Source: Sulfopaludibacter sp035606355 | GTDB taxonomy: Bacteria > Acidobacteriota > Terriglobia > Bryobacterales > Bryobacteraceae | Direction of reading: 5' to 3' | Assembly: GCA_035606355.1 (NCBI GenBank) | Contig: DATNFO010000010.1 | Location: 8,318-72,317 of the forward strand | DNA: 64,000 nt | Shown: positions 51,432 through 59,612 of the stretch, piece after piece | How the letters are laid out: each line of letters opens with the position of its first letter | How positions within the stretch are numbered: the stretch's first letter is position 1 | The notes under the pieces: model-generated | What the model was told of the DNA's origin: nothing | The model's input: the letters and a program-made list of their open reading frames with translations, nothing else | Database searches by the model: none | Translations under genes and position numbers: made by a program

Positions 51432-52070
51432 TTACCGCCCGCCGCGGTATACGGTCACATCGCCCGCAGGCACCACGGCGTAGAGCGTTACTGCGAACGG
51501 TTCGGAAGCGGCTTTGCGAATGGTAAGAATGCCGGGGCCGTCCTGCTGGCGGAACTCCCAATAATAGAAGCCCTCCGGCTGCGGATACCCGGTTCGCGTG
51601 GCTTGCACCTCACGGCTGATGCGGTACATCCACATGCGGTTGTCGTACTCGAAATCGTCGGCGGTGTTCTGCCGCTCATCCATCGTGGCGAGATCCTCTT
51701 CGCTCAGGCCGGTATCTTCGAGCGTGATCTTGCGCGCGTCGTTGTGCACCGCCACTTCCATTTCTTCTTCATCGTGAACGCGCATGGCGACGCGCCGCTC
51801 GCGATACGGACCGGATACTTCGAACCAGCGATGCGACCCCGCTTCATACCAGGTGGCGCGATCGGCGGTGAAGTCGAGGTCCGTCATGCCGTCACCGGCG
51901 CCGGAGATCGAAATGGAATCTCCGGCCCGGGCGTCGGACGGTTTCAGATTGGCGAGGTCCTCGCGAGGACCCGCGGGCGCCGCGGCAGGCGCCGGCTGCT
52001 TTTTAAAGAGGTTCATAAGAACGACGATCAGCAGCACTCCCAGGATGCAAACCAGGGTAGTGGTTATCAT
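51432..52070 (-). CDS. Membrane-anchored DUF4178/YjfK-like protein
   Basis: The 212-residue protein has an N-terminal anchor (MITTTLVCILGVLLIVVLMN LF, about residues 1-22), a short Pro/Ala linker, and a beta-rich cytoplasmic domain. Its segments DARAGDSISISGAGDGMTDL, DRATWYEAGSHRWFEVSG and GYPQPEGFYYWEFRQQDGPG resemble DUF4178-type proteins, which accompany PspA homologues in many bacteria; the E. coli YjfK position is analogous. The biochemical role is unknown. It lies 13 nt after pspA and 3 nt before the coiled-coil gene. Confidence 0.6.
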   Translation of the reverse strand: MITTTLVCILGVLLIVVLMNLFKKQPAPAAAPAGPREDLANLKPSDARAGDSISISGAGDGMTDLDFTADRATWYEAGSHRWFEVSGPYRERRVAMRVHDEEEMEVAVHNDARKITLEDTGLSEEDLATMDERQNTADDFEYDNRMWMYRISREVQATRTGYPQPEGFYYWEFRQQDGPGILTIRKAASEPFAVTLYAVVPAGDVTVYRGGR

Positions 52071-52083
52071 GCCGATCTCCCGT

Positions 52084-52878
52084 TTACGCTTTCGCCTTGT
52101 CGCCTACGGATTGGCTGCCGCCGATGGAATCGGAGGGGCCGGGCAGTTCCTTCGGAATGTACGGAGGCTGCGCTTGCGGAGCCTTGATGCCCTGACGCTC
52201 CTTCTTGAGCGCTTCGAGTTCCGCATCCACGCCGTGATTGCCGAGCTGCGCGAATTGCGCTTCCAGGTCCTGATCTTCCTTGCCCGTAGAGGCAAGCTGA
52301 TCGTAGGCCTTCGCTGTTGCTTCTTCGCGAGCGACGGATTCTTCGAACTTGCCGAGAGCGGAGAACGCGTTATCGGCGTTGCCGACACCCGCCATCGCTT
52401 CGGAAACTTTCCGTTGCGCGGCGGCGGCGTTCTTGCGCGCCACCAGCGTGGTGGCGGTGCGCTCGCCTTCGTCGATCTTGCGCTTGAGCTCGGTGACCTG
52501 CTGCTTGAGCTTCTCGCTGGTGGCCTGCGCACCATCCACGGCTTGCTGCATCGAAGCAACCTGGCGATCGCATTCGCCCTTTTTGGCGAGCGCTTTCTTG
52601 GCGAGGTCTTCGTTGCCGGCATCCAGCGCCTGGCCCGCGCGGTCTTTCCATTCCTGGGCTTGCCGCACGTACTTCTGATACTCGGCGTCCAGGCGATTGT
52701 AGTTGCTCATCGCGACCGCGGACGCGCGGATCACTTTGTTCAACTCGTCCTTCATGTCGGCAACGGTTTGATTTACCGTCGCCTCGAACGTGGCGTCTTC
52801 GAGGGCATCCACCCCCTGGTTGGCTTGACCGCGCGCGACGCGGCCCACCCGGCTGAATAGATCGGAAAAGAATGGCAT
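52084..52878 (-). CDS. pspA: PspA/IM30 family protein
   Basis: The 264-residue, mostly helical protein begins MPFFSDLFSRVGRVARGQAN, the membrane-binding N-terminal helix of PspA/IM30. Long coiled-coil helices follow (VNQTVADMKDELNKVIRASA, LDAEYQKYVRQAQEWKDRAG, ATSEKLKQQVTELKRKIDEG). PspA/IM30 proteins form ESCRT-III-like polymers that protect the inner membrane under stress. A Pro-rich tail (GIKAPQAQPPYIPKELPGPS) extends beyond the usual core. It lies 15 nt downstream of the YjfI-like gene, a neighbourhood like the E. coli yjfIJKL operon. Confidence 0.85.
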   Translation of the reverse strand: MPFFSDLFSRVGRVARGQANQGVDALEDATFEATVNQTVADMKDELNKVIRASAVAMSNYNRLDAEYQKYVRQAQEWKDRAGQALDAGNEDLAKKALAKKGECDRQVASMQQAVDGAQATSEKLKQQVTELKRKIDEGERTATTLVARKNAAAAQRKVSEAMAGVGNADNAFSALGKFEESVAREEATAKAYDQLASTGKEDQDLEAQFAQLGNHGVDAELEALKKERQGIKAPQAQPPYIPKELPGPSDSIGGSQSVGDKAKA

Positions 52879-52893
52879 AGATGATGTTCTCCG

Positions 52894-53316
52894 TTACTCT
52901 GCGACGCCGCGAAGCAGGCGGCGCGCGGTGACCACGTCCACAAGCAGAAAATGCACGCAGGAGAGGATATCGTCCTCATCGTCCGCGCCCATATCCTGCA
53001 GCACGCAGAAGTTGTTCAGCGTGATGGCGACTTTGCCCTGCCGGGCATCGTAGAGCTGGAAGTGCGATGTCGAAATGCCGTTGGTCGCCGCAAGCATGGT
53101 GGCGAGCGCTTCCCTGGTGAGCGCCGCTTCCTGCACTACCGTACAGGGCAGCGAAAAGAACAGAATCTGCCCTTGCAGCACGGCCTGTAAGGTCACGCCG
53201 CTGGAGACTTCGCGGATCTGGAGGGTGTCTGGCGCCGGTTCGGTAACTTCGTAGCCGCGCTCGGCCAGCAGCGCGTGAATGTGCCCCACGGAGGGGGCCG
53301 TTGTGGTGGCTGTCAT
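52894..53316 (-). CDS. Small YjfI/DUF2170-like protein
   Basis: The 140-residue cytoplasmic protein (TAPSVGHIHALLAERGYEVT) has an alternating alpha/beta pattern: LQIREVSSGVTLQAVLQGQ, LFFSLPCTVVQEAALTREAL, SHFQLYDARQGKVAITLNNF, and an acidic run DMGADDEDDI. Size, fold pattern and position directly upstream of a PspA gene match YjfI (DUF2170) in E. coli, although the sequence match is weak. It would be the first gene of the operon. The function of YjfI is not established. Confidence 0.55.
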   Translation of the reverse strand: MTATTTAPSVGHIHALLAERGYEVTEPAPDTLQIREVSSGVTLQAVLQGQILFFSLPCTVVQEAALTREALATMLAATNGISTSHFQLYDARQGKVAITLNNFCVLQDMGADDEDDILSCVHFLLVDVVTARRLLRGVAE

Positions 53317-53369
53317 AGCTTTTTGGCAGTACTCAACATCAGGATACGCTTTTCGGTCCGCGAATGTTC

Positions 53370-53403
53370 CAAGTATCCGCCGGTCTCCTGACCGGTGGCG
53401 TTA
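53370..53403. repeat. Hairpin repeat R7 (single hairpin)
   Basis: The minus strand reads TAACGCCACCGGTCAGGAGA CCGGCGG: an ACCGGTC/GACCGG hairpin directly after the TAA stop of the sigma-54 regulator. It sits between two genes on the same strand. Confidence 0.6.
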
Positions 53404-54705
53404 CAACTTCATCCGTTCCAGCTTCCGGTACAACGTCTTCCGTTCGATCCCCAAAATCTGGGCCGCCTTGCTCTTATTGCCGCCGGTCGCCGAGAGCACC
53501 CTCCGAATCTGGTCCTCTTCCGCATCCGCAAGTGTCTCCACGGGCTTCTCGCGCGACTCCATTACGGTGAGCGCCTGATGCACGTTTTCAGCGTCGATAC
53601 GATCCGTGAGAATGGCCAGCCGCTCCACCATGTGCTGAAGCTGCCGCACGTTGCCGGGCCAGGTGTAATCCTGCAGCGCCTTGATGCCCGATTCCATCAG
53701 CTTGCTCTCGCGCCCGTATTTCGCGTTGTATTTGTTAACGAAGAAATGCACCAGCAGTGGAATATCGCTGCGGCGCTCCCGCAGCGGCGGCAGCACGATG
53801 CGCAGCGTGTTCAAGCGATACCAAAGGTCCTCGCGGAACTTGCCTTCGTCCACTAGGCGCTGCAGATTGCGATTGGTCGCCGCGACAACCCGCACATCCA
53901 CCTCGCGATAGCGCGACGAACCCACGGGGCGAATCTCGTGCCCTTCCAAAAAGCGCAGCAGCGCAAGCTGGAAGTTGGAGTCGATCTCGCCGATCTCATC
54001 CAGGAACACGGTGCCCCGATTGGCCGCTTCGAAAACGCCGACGCGGTCGCGATCCGCTCCGGTATATGCGCCGCGCACCGCCCCGAACAACTCGCTTTCC
54101 AGCAGCGACGGCGCGATGGAGCCGCAGTCCACCGGAATAAACGCCTGCCCCGAACGGCGGCTGTTGCGCCAGATCATGCGCGCCACTACTTCCTTGCCCG
54201 TGCCCGTTTCGCCTTCGATCACCACGGTGGCATCCGTCGGCGCTACGCGTGCGATCGTCTTGTAAATCTCCACCATTCCCGCCGAGCTGCCGATCGCTTC
54301 GCTCTCCGGCAGGTCCTCTTCCGCCGCTTCCTCTTCGCCGCCGGCGCGCGATGCTTCGGCGCGCTCGATGGCGTCGGTCAGCACGTCCAGGTCAAAGGGT
54401 TTCGCGATGTAGTCGAACGCGCCGCCGCGTGTTGCCGCCATGGTGGTCTCCATGGTGCCGCGGCCAGTCATCAGGATTACGGAGCAGTTCGGGTCCTTGC
54501 GTTTCGCCGCGTCCAGAACGTCCAGGCCGGTGCGTTCATCGATGTATATATCGCTAATGACGATGGGGTACGCGATGAGGCGGAGCCTGTCCATCGCCTC
54601 GCCGGTGGTGGATACCGCGTCCACCTCATATCCCTTTTCCTCCAGCGCTGTAAGGATGGTGAATTGCAGCGCCGGATCGTCCTCTACCAGTAAAAGTTTC
54701 TGCAT
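53401..54705 (-). CDS. NtrC-type sigma-54-dependent response regulator
   Basis: From the ATG at 54705 the protein has 434 residues. The receiver (1-120) has KLLLVEDDPAL, the phosphorylatable Asp in IVISDIYIDERTG and Lys in DYIAKPFD. The AAA+ domain (about 145-365) has Walker A GETGTGKEVVARMIW, the sigma-54 contact loop GAYTGA (Tyr variant of GAFTGA), and Walker B TVFLDEIGEIDS. A Fis-type helix-turn-helix closes the protein (KSKAAQILGIERKTLYRKLE). It activates sigma-54 promoters when phosphorylated by the adjacent CHASE2 kinase; its ATG overlaps the kinase stop by one base (TGATG). Target promoters are not evident here. Confidence 0.93.
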   Translation of the reverse strand: MQKLLLVEDDPALQFTILTALEEKGYEVDAVSTTGEAMDRLRLIAYPIVISDIYIDERTGLDVLDAAKRKDPNCSVILMTGRGTMETTMAATRGGAFDYIAKPFDLDVLTDAIERAEASRAGGEEEAAEEDLPESEAIGSSAGMVEIYKTIARVAPTDATVVIEGETGTGKEVVARMIWRNSRRSGQAFIPVDCGSIAPSLLESELFGAVRGAYTGADRDRVGVFEAANRGTVFLDEIGEIDSNFQLALLRFLEGHEIRPVGSSRYREVDVRVVAATNRNLQRLVDEGKFREDLWYRLNTLRIVLPPLRERRSDIPLLVHFFVNKYNAKYGRESKLMESGIKALQDYTWPGNVRQLQHMVERLAILTDRIDAENVHQALTVMESREKPVETLADAEEDQIRRVLSATGGNKSKAAQILGIERKTLYRKLERMKL

Positions 54706-56579
54706 CAATGCCGTTCCACGGCCGTCGGGGCCGTAACCGCGGCGGGCACCACCAGCGTGAAGCAGGAACCGACGCCCGGCTCGCTGGTAACTTCCACCTG
54801 CCCTCCATGGGTTTCTACGATCTGTTGGACGATGCTGAGTCCGATTCCGGTGCCCGCTTCGCCCGATTGCTCCGCCTTCTTTGTGCGGTAGAACTTCTGG
54901 AAAATCTGTTTGACTTCCTTTTGGTCCATGCCGATACCCTGGTCCAGAACCGCGATTCGAATGAACCCGTCCTGTTTGCGCGCCGATACCGTGACCTGGG
55001 TTTCGCGGGGGGAGTACTTCACCGCATTAGTAAGTAGATTGTAGCAGGCGTACTCCAATAGTTCGCGATCGCCTGTGAACTGTAAGTCGCCGCCGATGGG
55101 CTGCACAGTCACCACGATTTGTTTGCGCTCCGCCAGCGGCCGCGCGCGTTCTGCGCATAACTCCACCAAGTCGCGCACCGCGATAGCCTCCCGCTTGAGT
55201 TCCATCTGCCCGGCGCTGAGCCGCTCCACATTGAGAAACACTTCCACCATACGCGCCAGCCGCTTGGACTCCGAATTGATCATGCCCGCGATCTGCTTGC
55301 GCTTGTCTTCATTCAGCGCATACCGCGACATGAGCTCGCTGGAGCCCTGAATGGTGGAAAGCGGAGTACGCATTTCGTGCGTGACAAACTGCATCGCCTG
55401 CTGATACCGCGTTCGCGACGCCTGTTCAATTCGCCAGTTACGCCGCACCACTAAGTGGTAATAGGCCGCCGCGGTAAGTGTGCCGAACCATGCGGTAAAG
55501 AACGGCGTCGAGAACGCCAGCACATGATGGTAGGCGAAACTGACATACGGAGCGGCAACCGCGATGCCGATCACCGCCAGCCCTCCGGCGTATGCCCACC
55601 ATCCGGGAAGATATCGAAACGCGAGGCCCGCCGCGGCCATCAGAGCGAGGCTCAACAGCAAGGCCCAGACCATGGGAACGTCGGTCAGAAACACTCCATG
55701 CGCCATAGTCTCGAACGCTTCGGCATTGATCTCGATTCCCGGCGTAGGCACGTACGGATCGTTCGGCGTGAAAAGGCGGTCGTGCAGTTCCGTGACGGCG
55801 GTAAGGCCGGCGAACACAACCTTTCCGGTGAACTGCGACGCCAATGAGGGGTTATCGATCAATCCTTGTAGAGAGACGCGCGGAATGGGCGCCTGGTCGA
55901 ACACAATGCGCATGACTCGCTCATCCCATTCCTTGCTCAAGCCCCTGGTCTTCGCGGCCGGAATGACTGTGCTGCCCACATCTAATTCGTCCAGCGATTC
56001 CTGAATGATCGGCGCGCCGCGGCTGAGGCGGAATGCTTCCAGCGAAAGCGCCCACAGCCTTTGCCTCCCCGCCTGCTTATCGAGAGCCAGGGCTCGGGCC
56101 CGCGAATCGTAACGATCCTGTTTCGTGTATACGTGGCCGATAGCTGCCGCGCACCTGGCGAACTGCGGCAGTGGATACTCGAAAGCGCCGTCGGCAATCT
56201 CCGAGGACAACACCAGATCCGGCGTCGCGCAGAAGGCGCTGGCAAGTTCGCGGTCAGCCGCCTCGTCACGCTTGTGGTCGGCCAGAATGAGATCGATCGC
56301 CACCACCTTCGGATGAGCGGCGGCGACGATCCGCAGCGCCTTGCCCAGAGGCTCGCGAATGCCTTCCAGGCCGCCGGCCTTAGCCAGCGTTTTCTCGTCG
56401 ATCGCGAGAATCGCCGATTCGGGCGCCCACGGCTTCAGCGGATGCCATTGCACCGTCTGGTCATAGGCGAAGTTGTCCATTTGCGGGCCGAAGACATAGC
56501 TCAACAGCACCGCGGCCACGAATGACCCAGACAGCAGTCCGATGTATCCCGCGGTACTCTTCCAGCCCCGCCGTTCCAT
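54705..56579 (-). CDS. CHASE2-domain sensor histidine kinase
   Basis: The 624-residue protein has an N-terminal helix (GYIGLLSGSFVAAVLLSYVF), then an extracytoplasmic CHASE2 domain (about 35-290; SAILAIDEKTLAKAGG, VVAIDLILADHK, GKVVFAGLTAVTELHDRLFT, PTPGIEINAEAFETMAHG). Three membrane helices follow (VWALLLSLALMAAAG onward). The kinase core has the H-box QFVTHEMRTPLSTIQGSSEL, N-box YNLLTNAVKYSPRE, DQGIGM and GTGIGLSIVQQIVETHGG. CHASE2 domains sense unknown extracellular cues. It is paired with the sigma-54 regulator downstream. It starts opposite the M1-type peptidase gene, with a TATAAT-type palindrome between them. Confidence 0.92.
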   Translation of the reverse strand: MERRGWKSTAGYIGLLSGSFVAAVLLSYVFGPQMDNFAYDQTVQWHPLKPWAPESAILAIDEKTLAKAGGLEGIREPLGKALRIVAAAHPKVVAIDLILADHKRDEAADRELASAFCATPDLVLSSEIADGAFEYPLPQFARCAAAIGHVYTKQDRYDSRARALALDKQAGRQRLWALSLEAFRLSRGAPIIQESLDELDVGSTVIPAAKTRGLSKEWDERVMRIVFDQAPIPRVSLQGLIDNPSLASQFTGKVVFAGLTAVTELHDRLFTPNDPYVPTPGIEINAEAFETMAHGVFLTDVPMVWALLLSLALMAAAGLAFRYLPGWWAYAGGLAVIGIAVAAPYVSFAYHHVLAFSTPFFTAWFGTLTAAAYYHLVVRRNWRIEQASRTRYQQAMQFVTHEMRTPLSTIQGSSELMSRYALNEDKRKQIAGMINSESKRLARMVEVFLNVERLSAGQMELKREAIAVRDLVELCAERARPLAERKQIVVTVQPIGGDLQFTGDRELLEYACYNLLTNAVKYSPRETQVTVSARKQDGFIRIAVLDQGIGMDQKEVKQIFQKFYRTKKAEQSGEAGTGIGLSIVQQIVETHGGQVEVTSEPGVGSCFTLVVPAAVTAPTAVERH

Positions 56580-56602
56580 GCTGATTTAGCCGATACCTTC
56601 AG

Positions 56603-56608
56603 TATAAT
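56603..56608. promoter_or_regulatory. Divergent -10-like palindrome (AGTATAAT/ATTATACT)
   Basis: On the plus strand TATAAT could serve the peptidase gene. On the minus strand the same bases read TATACT-like and could serve the CHASE2 kinase operon with a leader of roughly 15 nt. Confidence 0.4.
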
Positions 56609-56641
56609 TGTGCCCGCGAACGCCTGGCCGGTTCATTAGAG

Positions 56642-56647
56642 TACACT
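56642..56647 (+). promoter_or_regulatory. Putative -10 box (TACACT) of the M1-type peptidase, leaderless spacing
   Basis: TACACT is 6 nt before the ATG at 56654. It competes with TATAAT at 56603 as the real promoter. Confidence 0.35.
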
Positions 56648-56653
56648 GGACCC

Positions 56654-59047
56654 ATGGCGGGGGTTATCCGGGGATTGCTGCTGCTCGCGTTGGCGGCGCA
56701 GCCGGTTTTGGCGGCCTCGGCGGCGGAGATCGCACGCGCGATTCGCGAGAATACCTTCGACCTCGACGAGTGCTACCGCGTTCGCGACCTCACGATTTTC
56801 AAAGACGATCTCAAGCTCTACCTTACCGACGGCCATCTCATCTTCAGTAAACCCGTGGCCGGCCGGCGTGTCGCGGCCGTTTTTACAGCGGACGTGGATG
56901 GCGGCGACGCGGAAGTTCTGCTGCGGCCGCCAGACGCGGCGGAGCGCCGCAGCCTCGCAACCTATATCGATTCGGCGACGCTCGACGAGCACTTCCGGTC
57001 CGCGGTCCTGATCTTCACCGGCGATGAATACTCAGAGCTGAAGAGTCAGTTCGCCAAGAGTCCTGCGAATAAGAAAGCGCCGGAGCTGGCGCAGGTGATG
57101 CAGGACCAATGGGGCGGAGTGCTGCGCAATATCGGCGAAAGCTACCAGACGCGGCTCACGCTGGATCTTCTCGGCGGTCCGGGTCATCCTCCCGGTTTGT
57201 TCTCGGCTTTGATCGCCGGGCAGAAGCTCGGCAATTTCGACGTGCTTTACGATCCGCAATCCCCGGAGCAGATCAGCGCGGGACAGGTGACCACCCGCAA
57301 TGATCTCCACTACTTCAATACCTGGACCAGTTTCCGCGCCCGCGCTTTTCGCTCGCAGCCCGAAAAGCAGCCTCTCACGATCAAAACATCCGACTATCGC
57401 ATCGAAGCCACGGTCAATCCGGATCTTTCGATGTCGGTCGTGACCCGCGTCAAAGTGGAGCCCGTGTTCGACGGCATGACCACGGCGACGTTTTCCATCG
57501 CTCCCGCCATGACCGTGTCGGCCGTGACAGTGGACGGCAAGCCCGCTGAAGTGTTCCAGCGGGATTCGCTGCGCAGTAACATCACTCTGGATGGCAACGG
57601 CCTTGTGCTGGTAATACCCGCCGAGCCCATGCGCGCCGGGCGCCAGTACGAATTCGAGTTTCACCATTCCGGCAAAGTCATCGTGGACGCGGGCGATAAG
57701 GTTTACTATGTGGCGGCGCGTAGTAACTGGTACCCCATTCATCACCTGCAATTCGCCAATTACGATCTCGCCTTTCGCTATCCGCAGACGCTGGACCTGG
57801 TGACCGCGGGCGATATCGTGGAAGATCGCGCCGATGGCGAATGGCACTTCACGCGCCGCCGCACCGCGCAACCGGTTCGCCTGGCGGGCTTCAACCTGGG
57901 CAGCTATCGCCGCGCTCGCGCCGAACGCGGCAATCTGGTGGTGGAAGTGTGCGCCAACCGCACGCTGGAGCGCACTCTGCAATCGCGCATAGCCGTTCCC
58001 GCGCCTGTGCTTCCTACACCCGGCAGACGCAGACCTTCAGCCGGGAACGACAGCTTCCCCTTGGAATCGCCGCCGAATCCCACGGAGCGGGTCACGGAAC
58101 TGGCCAATGAGATTGCCGCCGCGCTCGAATTCATGAGCTCTAAGTTCGGCCCCCCGGCTCTGCCGAAGTTGACCGTCGCGCCCATACCCGGCACCTTCGG
58201 CCAGGGGTTTCCGGGACTGATTTATCTTTCCACCATGGCGTACATGACGAATCCTCCGGCGGCGAACGCGTTGACCGAATCGCAGGAAATATTCTTCCGG
58301 GACGTTCTGGAAACCCACGAGACGGCTCACCAGTGGTGGGGCAATCGCGTGACGGCGGCAAGCTATCGCGACAACTGGCTGATGGAGGCGCTCGCCAATT
58401 ACTCGGCGCTTTTGTATATCGAGAAAACTCGCGGCGCGCACGCGGTGGACGTCATGCTGGATAGCTATCGAACCGGGCTGCTGCAGAAGAACGATAAAGA
58501 CGAGACCGTGGAATCCGCCGGACCTATCGTTCTGGGACAGCGGCTCGAAAGTTCACGGACGCCGGCGGCATGGCGTGCCATCACCTACGGCAAAGGCACC
58601 TGGATCCTGCAGATGCTTCGCCGCCGCCTGGGCGACGACCGGTTCCTGGCCCTGCTGGCGCAGATCCTAAAAGACTACAACCGTGCGCCGATTACCACCG
58701 AGCAGTTTCGCATCGAAGCCGCGAAGTTTATGCCGCCGAAATCCGACGATCCGCAGTTGCAGAACTTTTTCGATCAATGGGTCTACGGCACCGGGATACC
58801 CAGCCTCAAGATGACTTACTCGGTGAAAGGGAAGGCGCCGGCGTTCCGCGTTACCGGCACGATCACTCAAAGCGGAGTCGATGAGGACTTTGCCACGCTT
58901 GTGCCGGTCGAGATACAGATCGCAAGAGGTAAGTCGATCACTCAGTGGGTGCGCGCATCGCCGGAATCGACCAGCTTCTCAGTGGCCCTAAAGCAGGCCC
59001 CCCTCAAAGTAACCCTAGACCCGAATCACGCCGTACTCAGAAAGTAA
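56654..59047 (+). CDS. Secreted M1-type gluzincin metallopeptidase
   Basis: The 797-residue protein has a signal peptide (GVIRGLLLLALAAQPVLA). Its zinc site is complete for family M1: H555-E556-T-A-H559 in ETHETAHQWWGN and the third ligand Glu578 in WLMEALANYSALL, exactly 18 residues after the second His. The N-terminal 270 residues are unlike classic M1 enzymes; an aminopeptidase-N-like beta domain lies at about 255-430. The substrate-binding GAMEN box is not visible, so classic aminopeptidase activity is uncertain. The C-terminus (SLKMTYSVKGKAPAFRVTGT) is a beta domain. The TAA stop lies in the closing arm of repeat R5. Confidence 0.85.
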   Translation: MAGVIRGLLLLALAAQPVLAASAAEIARAIRENTFDLDECYRVRDLTIFKDDLKLYLTDGHLIFSKPVAGRRVAAVFTADVDGGDAEVLLRPPDAAERRSLATYIDSATLDEHFRSAVLIFTGDEYSELKSQFAKSPANKKAPELAQVMQDQWGGVLRNIGESYQTRLTLDLLGGPGHPPGLFSALIAGQKLGNFDVLYDPQSPEQISAGQVTTRNDLHYFNTWTSFRARAFRSQPEKQPLTIKTSDYRIEATVNPDLSMSVVTRVKVEPVFDGMTTATFSIAPAMTVSAVTVDGKPAEVFQRDSLRSNITLDGNGLVLVIPAEPMRAGRQYEFEFHHSGKVIVDAGDKVYYVAARSNWYPIHHLQFANYDLAFRYPQTLDLVTAGDIVEDRADGEWHFTRRRTAQPVRLAGFNLGSYRRARAERGNLVVEVCANRTLERTLQSRIAVPAPVLPTPGRRRPSAGNDSFPLESPPNPTERVTELANEIAAALEFMSSKFGPPALPKLTVAPIPGTFGQGFPGLIYLSTMAYMTNPPAANALTESQEIFFRDVLETHETAHQWWGNRVTAASYRDNWLMEALANYSALLYIEKTRGAHAVDVMLDSYRTGLLQKNDKDETVESAGPIVLGQRLESSRTPAAWRAITYGKGTWILQMLRRRLGDDRFLALLAQILKDYNRAPITTEQFRIEAAKFMPPKSDDPQLQNFFDQWVYGTGIPSLKMTYSVKGKAPAFRVTGTITQSGVDEDFATLVPVEIQIARGKSITQWVRASPESTSFSVALKQAPLKVTLDPNHAVLRK

Positions 59048-59127
59048 GTACCGGCCTCCCGGCCAGTACAAGGCGATCGAAGATCGCCCGCGACCGGTCG
59101 GTACCAGGAGACCGGTCGGGACTTACT
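59043..59127. repeat. Cloverleaf-like hairpin repeat R5
   Basis: The perfect 7-bp closing stem AGTAAGT (59043-59049) with ACTTACT (59121-59127) encloses GTACCGGCC/GGCCAGTAC (one mismatch), GGCGATC/GATCGCC and ACCGGTC/GACCGGT. Each closing arm contains a stop codon in use: TAA at 59045-59047 for the plus-strand peptidase and TAA (forward 59123-59125) for the minus-strand gene. Confidence 0.85.
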
Positions 59128-59611
59128 TCTCCGATATCTGCGACACCGGCCCATCCATCTCTTCCAGTTTGAGCACGAACTGTTTTCTCGACTGTAACTG
59201 CGCTTCCGGCACATCGAACTTAGCGACCACCATGCGGTCCGCCGTTGAATGGGGCGGGATCTTATCGCGCTCCACCAGCACGTCATTGTATTTCGGACCT
59301 AGCAGCGGAATGCCCTGCAGGATGCGTCCCGATTCCTCCGCGGTCGCGGTATGCCCCTCCGTCTCTCCGCCCTTGTTGTCTTGCAAAATCACCGTCACGT
59401 TCCGCACCATGAAGGGGTAATCCGCCGGATTGGCCGCGCGGAAATCGATCGCCACAAAAGAGCTGTTCTCATCCGCGGGCGCCGTACGCACCTTCAGGAT
59501 GCTGCCTTTCACATCCACATGGGCCCCGCGCTGCATGTAGAACACCGCAGCCACCGCGATCGCGATGCACACGATCCCGATGCCGAACGCCATCAACAGG
59601 TTCCTCGACAT
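59123..59611 (-). CDS. Membrane-anchored hypothetical protein
   Basis: The 162-residue protein has one N-terminal helix (LLMAFGIGIVCIAIAVAAVF) and an extracytoplasmic beta-sandwich-like domain (VDVKGSILKVRTAPADENSS, VAIDFRAANPADYPFMVRNV, PPHSTADRMVVAKFDVPEAQ). The pattern of alternating strands and the NPADYP turn resemble late-embryogenesis/FxLYD-type domains, but I cannot name a family firmly. It begins 1 nt after the stop of the isomerase-like gene (TGA-G-ATG), so the two are co-transcribed. Its stop codon is in repeat R5. Confidence 0.65.
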   Translation of the reverse strand: MSRNLLMAFGIGIVCIAIAVAAVFYMQRGAHVDVKGSILKVRTAPADENSSFVAIDFRAANPADYPFMVRNVTVILQDNKGGETEGHTATAEESGRILQGIPLLGPKYNDVLVERDKIPPHSTADRMVVAKFDVPEAQLQSRKQFVLKLEEMDGPVSQISEK

Positions 59612-59612
59612 C

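Noticed and set aside
49683..52187. An 834-codon plus-strand open frame opposite the PspA operon
   Set aside because: The minus-strand genes have regular spacing and recognisable domains. The antisense product is Arg/Gly-rich without domains.
54085..54105. GAYTGA in place of GAFTGA as a defect of the sigma-54 activator
   Set aside because: The Tyr variant is known in functional activators, and the rest of the AAA+ domain is intact.
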